Below, piece after piece: positions 56,974-64,000 of a stretch of DNA of 64,000 bases. Within the stretch, counting starts at the first letter, position 1; every line of letters begins with the position of its first letter. This stretch comes from Blasia pusilla (Eukaryota > Marchantiophyta > Marchantiopsida > Blasiales): positions 23,188,001 through 23,252,000 of the forward strand of contig CM114272.1 in the NCBI GenBank assembly GCA_050084515.1. Direction: 5' to 3'. The notes beneath the pieces are model-generated. The model was not told the DNA's origin and ran no database searches. It saw only the letters and a list, made by a program, of their open reading frames with translations. A program made the translations under genes and the position numbers.

Positions 56974-57242
56974 CTAGTTGGTACCCGTGCGATGCACGAA
57001 TGAACTTTGGAATACTACTGAATTGGAAAATATACTATGCGAAAGATTATTTACCAAGTTTGAGACATAAAAAAAATAGCAAACATCATCATTAGACTTA
57101 TTTATCAAAGTTTTGGATATCAATTTCATTCACTATTTTCCAATGTTCGTGCTATTTTAAAGGAGTTTTCCTTTTAAAGGAGAGCTTCACTTCTTCGGGA
57201 AGGGAGCTACTAAATAAAGTAAAACCCCCCTTATAATATAGA
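56974..57242 (-). mobile_element. Mini-Helitron, 269 bp
   Basis: On the minus strand it starts A|TCTATATTATAAGGGGGG at 57242 and ends CGTGCATCGCACGGGTACCAACTAG|T at 56974. The 3' hairpin is the best preserved one in the window. The 5' end belongs to a sub-type different from the TTATTGGAGAG copies. Confidence 0.82.
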
Positions 57243-57715
57243 TGCCCTTGTGAAGAAAATCTTTCATTTATCGAAACCTTCCATAAGTCCAATGGTCTAT
57301 ATATCAAACGAATTTCGGGGTGCTTCCTTGAGATATAGTGTTTCGAGCCACCAAGTGTGAGATCAAATTAAACACTTGTGTCCCTATTCTTATTATGAAA
57401 AGGGGTACTAAGATCTCCTTCCCATTTTAGCTTTCCATTTTGCGCCTTTACTTTTATTGCAACAATGCGATTCGATTCGAGTCATTTCGGGCCGCCCATG
57501 AATATAGACACGCCCTAGTGTTTCTTCCATTGGATGAAATTAATACCATTCACTTTCTCGTTTTCCTTCCCACACGTCTTGAAATTTGTCTTGTCTTAGA
57601 ATATTTGAATTTTGATTGGATTCTCCATTACACGCTAAATACTTTTAGTCGGATTTGTTTAAATATTGTATCTATTTATGGTTGCCAGCAAATTGGTACC
57701 CATCACCTCCTCCTA
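57243..57715. other. Intergenic, nothing recognised
   Basis: AT-rich flank without supported genes; one 95-codon frame (57440-57727) has no domain. Confidence 0.35.
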
Positions 57716-57716
57716 A

Positions 57717-58166
57717 ATGACGCGTGAACGGCTTCCTTCATGGAAGACGCGACGACGAGGACCACGAAAGACTTTGCACCGTTTCGCATCCATCCAGTCT
57801 GGCGCCTCTGAAGTAGCGGCGACTCAACGAATTGGAGCGAGCCTTTATTTCGACTCTATCGTTTTGGGGCTGCCCGCAGGGCCCATGGGTGATGGCCACC
57901 GGCGCAGCATCTACTACGTCACAGTACTAAGTTCAAATGCCCGTAACTGGGTAGGGATGAGAACACCTCAACGTAAGGGAAGGGAAGGGGCGGGGCGGGG
58001 CGGGGTAGAGTTGTTGCCTTACAGATTGCCAGGTGTGACCGTCTCGCGCCCTTTCCTGGCTCTCGCAGACGAAGCTTCACAACCGACCGCTTTTCTCGTC
58101 CTTTTTACTGCTGAAATTTGCCGGCAATTGACAGATCTAGCCGACAAATCTCCAAAACCGTTGTGA
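57717..58166 (+). other. 149-codon open frame in a GC-rich island, uncertain
   Basis: It begins ATG at 57717 (MTRERLPSWKTRRRGPRKTL) and ends at a TGA. It lies in a GC-rich island with a GGGGC repeat (57975-58006). No domain, splice site or homologue was recognised. Frames on the other strand also stay open, which is common in GC-rich sequence, so it may not be a gene. Confidence 0.2.
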
Positions 58167-58374
58167 AGACTGGATACTGCTGACCGAGTTGCCGGTCCTT
58201 CGGTGCATTGAGAACGAAAGAAAACGTGCCACGTCCACAAGGACCCGTCCGTTACCTCGCAGTCAGCCATAACAGTAGAGAGGCACGCGAAACTTTCCTT
58301 ATCTACAACGTCCGAGTCACTTCCTGTACGACGTGACATCCCGGGGGAATTCCCATTGTCTTCACAATGTCAAA

Positions 58375-58433
58375 GACTGTTGACTGGAAGTTTGGAACGG
58401 CGACTGCGCGTTCCAAACTTCCAGTCAACAGTC
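58375..58433. repeat. Perfect hairpin, 25-bp arms, 9-bp loop
   Basis: Arms 58375-58399 and 58409-58433 are exact reverse complements (GACTGTTGACTGGAAGTTTG...). It lies in the GC-rich island. A foldback insertion or a hairpin RNA source is possible. Confidence 0.92.
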
Positions 58434-59975
58434 GACTCTGGTAAGCGCGCGTCACAGAATATTCTCGCCTTTTGGCGTGAGGAACGAATGTGTGCAAATT
58501 GTGCAGGGGTTCCAAACACATGGGAGAGAATCCACTCAAGCGCCCTGCTCCGGTCTCCCCGTGTCCCGAATCCGTCGGTGTAGATTTAAACTTGTGGTGG
58601 TTTTCTCCCCCACCGGACGACACGGCGCGCACTGACAAAACGGATGAGGATGGAATGAATTCGGAGCCGGACCCAAGGCTCCTACAGGCTTTTCTATTCC
58701 TCTGGATTTCCCTGGGATTATAATTAATCTATAAGTGTAAGTTTGTTCGATGTATAAGATTCAATTAATTTAAAAAATAAAATTTAAAATTTTAATTGAA
58801 TTTTGAACAATTTTTTGTTCAGAAGCTGAAAGATCGGAGTTCAAGAAATGAATTGATGCTCTACAATGATAATATAAATTATGTCTTTGCGAATTTTATT
58901 AGGCAGTCTCCCTAAGAATTTAGGGTTTATTGCATTTATGTTATTTACAATCTTTATCAACCTTGGTATTATTTTTCCGGTCATCTAACTTATCCACGTG
59001 TCCTCCACACTTGTTTCATAAGTAATTTCCCCGTCTCAAAAGGTCGCACATTGGTTTTTCAGGTCAAATCCTTTTCTCTCTCAATTTTGAATGGACCTTA
59101 AAATCCTTACCAATCTACACCGACCTTATTCATGCCTCCATTTACTTCTAGAATTTTTGGCTAGTGCTGTTATGAATCAACAAGACTACAGTGAACATCA
59201 ACTTGATCCGCCTCCTCTAGGAAACATGTGTGTCAATTGCCCCATTAATGTAAAATAAACGAGGTTTTACTTAGAAAGCTGAACTATCCCCCTTCCCCTT
59301 TTCCACTAGTGGTAAGAGATAGCATAGTCATGCCCAACCGTTCAACCCAATGTTCTTCTCAAAAGGAGATTGAAGTTTCCCCAAGTCAAGTAACAAGTCC
59401 TATGGCAAACATGTATGCATCACCCAAATGAGGTCAAAACATGGTTTTCAAGTGGAACAAACACGCTCTCAGGTGGGGGCGATCTAGTTTTTCCACTTAA
59501 AATATCGGAGCCTTCCAAATTTAGCATTGGTTTCGTCTAGGGAAAAAGGGTAGTCATCGAGCAACGTTGTGGAGTTGTGCAAAGGTGCCCAAAGCATCCC
59601 ACTAGTTAACAACATTACAAAAAACCCTTACTAGTTCATGGCATCTTCAACTATGGATTCTTTCATCTATGTACATGAGCGTGAAGAATTACGGAGAGTA
59701 TGCAACAAGAATGTTAGAAAATGTTGGATTAGAGTGAAGAAAGTGGGTATCATTCCAAAAAGTAGTGGGAGTTTGACATAGTGGGTGTGCTCTTTACCAA
59801 TAAGAGGCTCAAAGAGGACCAGAGGTGCAATAAATCCATGGACTTTACGAAGAAATGAGACAACAATACAACTAGCAATACATGCGTGTGGCCTCCATGG
59901 TTGGGATGAGGTATTTTACTTAGCTTTATGATTTGTATCATGGATGTATTAGTTGAAGGTAGGTTGATTTCACAT
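58434..59975. other. Intergenic, nothing recognised
   Basis: The GC-rich island ends near 58.72 kb, then AT-rich sequence follows. CTACAATGATAATATAAA at 58861 looks like a worn minus-strand Helitron 5' end. No gene is supported. Confidence 0.35.
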
Positions 59976-59977
59976 TG

Positions 59978-60602
59978 CCCTTGGATTCTCACCTTAAGGC
60001 TATCAAGCTAGAGATGCCATTGGACTTATTGGTATAAAGGCTCAAATTTTCTATGTACTCCCTAAAGATAAGAGTTCAAGTTGTATAAGAAGAAGGTGTA
60101 AGGGTTTGTGGGATCTTTTTATCTATTTTACTCTTCCCACAACCAAATCCTTTCTTTTAAGCGCAAATAATCCCTCTTACGTTTTGTAATATGCAAGTCA
60201 CAAAAGATTGTGCAATGGTCAGTAGGATATGGGACTTCATCCAGTTACAAGATAATCTCCCAATTTTGGATGTCCGTTTCATGTACGGCCGGGATGAATG
60301 GGGTGACGAATATCTTGTAAGTGGGTGAAAAACCACAATGCGCTATCTGTCACATAGTCTTTTGTGACTTGCATGTTGCAAAACGTATGAGGGCCTTTTC
60401 GCACTTAAAAGTAAGGGTTTGGTTGTGGGAAGTGTAAAATCGATAAAAAGATCCCACAAACCTTATTTCTCCTTCTCATGCAACTTAAACTCTTATCTTT
60501 AGGGAACAAGGAGAAAATTTGAGTTTCTTTGCCAAAAAGTCGAATGGCAACATAACAAATTTAAGTGCATGAGAGTAAATTGCTCAAAGGTGGAGAATCC
60601 AA
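59978..60602. repeat. Long imperfect inverted repeat, ~625 bp overall
   Basis: The left arm (59978-60212) and right arm (60345-60602) are diverged reverse complements. Shared blocks are TTGGATTCTC, CTCAAATTTTCT, CTAAAGATAAGAGTT, TTTGTGGGATCTTTTTATC, CTTCCCACAACCAAA and GCAAGTCACAAAAG. The centre is 132 bp. It resembles a foldback or long-TIR element (MITE or MULE-like). Clean target duplications and termini were not found. Confidence 0.8.
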
Positions 60603-60924
60603 CCCACCATGGGAGACATGGTCTAGCAAGAGCCAAGCACAATATGGTAAGTAAATCATCTTATAAATTTTTGGATTAGGGAACTGTGGGATAATGATCT
60701 TGCTTCTTTGATTAAATGTAGAAGAAGGAGAGGGGAGCAAGTCTGTCATTACAGGATATCGAGGAGTATTTGGGTGCAACAAGAGGATTATCTTCCAAAG
60801 CAATTGCCAACAAGGTTTGATTACAATTGGTTGGTTTTAACTTCTTGTTTACAAAATTTAAGTATTGAGCTTAAATTTTACAACCCTATGTTTTTGGTAC
60901 GATTAGTTCAAGCCTATTGGTTTT

Positions 60925-61315
60925 TAGCAGGTGACCTTAGCTTTGGGTCACTTGAGCTATGGTATTTTTCCTACAAATGACCCTAGCGTTGGGTCACTTG
61001 AGCTATGGTATTTTTCCTACAAATGACCCTAGCTTTGGGTCTCTTGAGATTGTTGTTTTGTCTCCAAGTGACCCTAGCTTTGGGTCTCTTGAGATTGTTT
61101 TTTTTTCTCCAAGTGACCCTAGCTTTGGGTCTCTTGAGCTTTTTTTTTCTCCAAGTGACCCTACCTTTGGGTCACTTAAGCTTTCTATTTTTTCTACAAG
61201 TAACCCTAGCTTTAGGTCATTTGAGCTTGCACTTTTTTTAGCAAGTGACCATAGCTTTGGGCCACTATAGCTTGTTTTTTTTTCCTGCAAGTGAACTAGC
61301 TTTGGGTCACTTGAG
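60925..61315 (+). repeat. Minisatellite, about eight ~45-55 bp units
   Basis: Units are built on AAGTGACCCTAGCTTTGGGTC followed by (A/T)CTTGAGCT or CTTGAGATT and a T-rich spacer with CTCC or CTAC. Several units keep one reading frame (SDPSFGSLEI), but the length varies and stops occur. A coding role is therefore unlikely. Confidence 0.88.
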
Positions 61316-61399
61316 CCTCCTGATTTTTTCTTGGATGAATAGCAAGTCCATCTTTATAATTTACATCATCTTCCATTCCACTTCTATGATATTTGATTG

Positions 61400-61590
61400 G
61401 TTTTTTTTCCAGAGTGGCATATCCACCTTAACAACTAGGATGGAAGGGGTGGAAAAGAATATGGGTAGCCTCAAATCAAGTATGGATATCATGATGAGGA
61501 TGATGACCACCCTCCATCCCTTATCCAAGAAGATTTGGAGCCAATCCTTAAGGCAAAGAGCATGCCATCTATCAATCTTGGTCTGAAGTT
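61400..61590 (+). other. Short coiled-coil-like frame, uncertain
   Basis: Codons 61411-61586 read ISTLTTRMEGVEKNMGSLKS, then MDIMMRMMTTLHPLSKK and a short basic end. It follows a run of T and an AG, so it could be an exon. The pattern is reminiscent of N-terminal coiled coils of retroelement Gag proteins, but no further Gag was found. Confidence 0.25.
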
Positions 61591-62820
61591 ACCACATATA
61601 TCTAAAGATTTCGTAGTATAGAATCCTCACAAAAAAACCAAACATGTTCTAGAGCCGGTCGCAAAGATGGATTCCCATCTATTTCATAAGTAAAAGCCAC
61701 ATCTACTTCCAAAAGGCAAGTTGAAGAGAAAGGTTGAGATACTTCTTGAGAGGAAAGAGAGAAACAAGGTGACTCTCTTTAAATTAATATCCATTGTACT
61801 TTGTATCTGATATGTTGAGAAATTTTTTGTCTTTGTAACTTTAATAAACAACATGATTGTAGAACTCCAAATTGATAATGGTTCAAGTTTTGCATTTCAT
61901 AAGTTAACTTCTTGCAACATGTGAGCTATCCATCCAACAGTCCAAGCTCTAATCACAATTTCATGAAGGTGAAAGATTAGTTTGATGATCACTAATTAGT
62001 TTACTTGAAGTACTTAATTTCAAAGTAGGTTAATTCGATTCATTGAGTTGTCATGTTTGGCAGTTAACCATTGGAGATGAGGCTTTTCTTTCATGGAGTA
62101 GAAAAGGTTGGGAGCATGTAAGTATTGGAAAAGTGTCAAGCATAGTCGACATAGAAAAATGCCATGGAATGAAAATTTCCATTTGGCCTTGCCAAAGTGG
62201 AAATTTTGATTGTTAATGATCATACTATAGAGCTCCCCTTCCAAACTTGGATGATGATCTACCCCAAATTTTGGTGAAGCAAGCGTTGGATAGTTGTGTG
62301 TTCTGGCTAGAGAGAAGTGTCAAGAAGATTCCACTTCTTGCTCCTTAGTTATCTCATTAGATTAGAAACTATTTTTGTTTTGCTAGTGAAGTCCACTTCC
62401 TCATTTACAAGAATTTTGAACATCAATTTCTGTTATTAGTGCTTGTGCTATATTCATATTTTGGCTAGTTGTGTGGGTTCACATTTTGGCTAGTTGTTTT
62501 GGAAATTCTATATGTATTATTGAATTGCGGTTCCATTTCTACTATTGAATGTCCTCCATGATAAAAAAAATAAATGTCAATGGATCCTTTGGATTCATAG
62601 AATTTCATGAATGATCATAAGGGATATATGATACATTTGTGTTCATCACTCTCATTATGGTGTTTGAATGTAATCTCCACCTACTTTATGGGCTTCTCAT
62701 GCTTCCCGCAATTTCTAATTCAAGGAATTTCAAACTAGCTCTAGTTATTACAAAATGAATAGGCCAAGAAATCAATACAAAGTTGAGTCCTATTTCTAAA
62801 AATTAAAAAAATGACAAAAT
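61591..62820. other. AT-rich intergenic, nothing recognised
   Basis: No gene, element end or repeat could be supported. Confidence 0.35.
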
Positions 62821-63025
62821 ACACAACCAATCCATGATAAGCAAGTGGCATTTCTCGTTATTAATAAAATAACATATTCTGAAATTAAGACTATGATTTC
62901 TCACAACACATCTCAAACAAGTTATAATTCTAAAACTAGATTCGTAAATAGGACAGACAACCAATCCATGACAAACAAGTGTCATTCACAAGCTATTGCA
63001 TATTTTCATTTTAAAATTAAACACC
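62821..63025. repeat. Diverged direct repeat, ~65 bp, 136 bp apart
   Basis: ACAACCAATCCATGATAAGC at 62821 recurs as ACAACCAATCCATGACAAAC at 62959, each followed by AAGTG-CATT and, further on, an ATATT-TGAAATTAA or ATTTT-TAAAATTAA end. Probably an old local duplication. Confidence 0.65.
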
Positions 63026-63029
63026 ACCT

Positions 63030-64000
63030 ATCCCTGATCAATGACTAAAGATACAAAAGAGTTCAATTGTATAATACACGTAAACTTGTACGTAATTTCT
63101 CTTAGACAAAAGTCATTTATGAGTAGGATTATCGCGACCCTCATGGCTAAACGAAGGCAAATGCGGAACATTAGAACTCTAGTAGGCTCGCACTAGGATG
63201 GATGCGCATTAGAGAAGTCTCCTACTGAGATATGAGATGTGAGACGAAAGCAAGGTTTGGTATTTAATGTGGTGAGGGTTGTGACCCAGTAAACTAGAAC
63301 TACACGCAAAGTATGAGAGTTGGTTGCCAAGAGGATTTGGAACTTTGACTAGCTTCTGAGGTTTTGTGGTGTTAAAGGTGATAGCGACCAAATCTAATGT
63401 ACGTTTGGAATGAATAAGATAGCATTGGAAAGCTTATGCAAAGAAGATTCTAAAGATCCAGAAAAACGCATAAATGGAGATTGAGAAAATTCTTTTCAAC
63501 TATCAGATTGGTAGTTGGGTTGAGGGCCAAAATGAGTGGCCCAAGTAGACTTTTCCAAAGGTGGGGAGGGTTTTGGGTCTTTGTCAAAGACTCATTTGAG
63601 ATTTGTCGGACAGTTGGAACTGCCAGGTGTACGATTGCCGTTTTAGGTGCTTGGACTATCTAGGAAGTCTATCCCAAGTCTAAGAAGACTTGCTCATGTT
63701 GGAAGTGAAGGGTTAGGAATTATTAAGCTTGATGAATGGCTAGATTTGAGAACTCAAGGAGATATAAGGCTAATGGATCCAAACTAGGACTAATGTGAGT
63801 GTGTTTGGATGCAGATCTGATTCAAAAGTATGAGCGTGTCTTACTAAACACAAGCTCCTACATCACAAGAGACATTATGCTATATGGCACCTTAGTACTA
63901 GCTAGGAATTCTATATGATGGATTGTTTGATACTAGAATTTGGTTGTATTTTTCCTTTAATACTAAATTCACTTTTAAATTCTAGTTTCTAAGGAGTGAA
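63030..64000. other. Unassigned right end of the window
   Basis: No domain or repeat was recognised. Short plus-strand frames such as 63481-63663 lack support. Confidence 0.35.

Noticed and set aside
60959-61270. Repeat protein encoded by the 60.9-61.3 kb units
   Set aside because: The unit length changes the frame, all three frames stay open because of the repeat itself, and no start context or flanking exon was seen.
60925-61315. CRISPR-like array
   Set aside because: Units run together without unique spacers, and the context is plant-like.

Overview
This window looks like plant nuclear DNA. It has two spliced genes with 80-400 bp introns, Ty3/gypsy and Ty1/copia remnants, many small Helitrons and AT-rich intergenic sequence. 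The retroelement content fits a streptophyte, perhaps a non-flowering land plant, but no marker gene settles the species. No rRNA, tRNA or CRISPR was recognised. All calls were made by eye.

Layout. At 0.7-7.3 kb a seven-exon minus-strand gene can be assembled with every exon phase matching (about 976 aa, function unknown). At 10.7-11.15 kb and again at 54.2-54.7 kb there are two small two-exon minus-strand genes of one family (78 and 83 aa) with a shared C-terminal motif LAPQ[FY]DGLHC[FY]ET. They lie 43 kb apart with a nest of transposons between them. From 12 to 19.7 kb lie a mini-Helitron, a long hairpin, a decayed Ty3/gypsy fragment interrupted by a solo LTR, and a decayed Ty1/copia fragment. 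From 19.7 to 28.4 kb is a decayed autonomous Helitron (Rep and Pif1-like helicase on the minus strand) that seems to carry a captured, spliced host-gene fragment.

The centre of interest is 28.6-48.2 kb, two nested Ty3/gypsy elements of one unusual family. The outer copy (28616-48209) sits in the 3' hairpin of a mini-Helitron. The inner copy (36272-45452) is inserted in the RNase H region of the outer one. Both encode, in order, Gag with zinc knuckles, an aspartic protease, a complete C5 cytosine-DNA methyltransferase domain with motifs I, IV, VI, VIII and X, reverse transcriptase, RNase H, integrase, and a PHD finger fused to the integrase C terminus. Both are broken by stops (mostly TAG), frameshifts and rearrangements, including a 556 bp inversion in the inner gag and a double palindrome in the outer integrase. 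The element would therefore have carried its own DNA-methylation writer and a chromatin reader.

From 48.2 to 64 kb there are a clean solo LTR, two head-to-tail mini-Helitrons, a further mini-Helitron, the second small gene, a long inverted repeat, a minisatellite, and mostly unrecognised AT-rich sequence.
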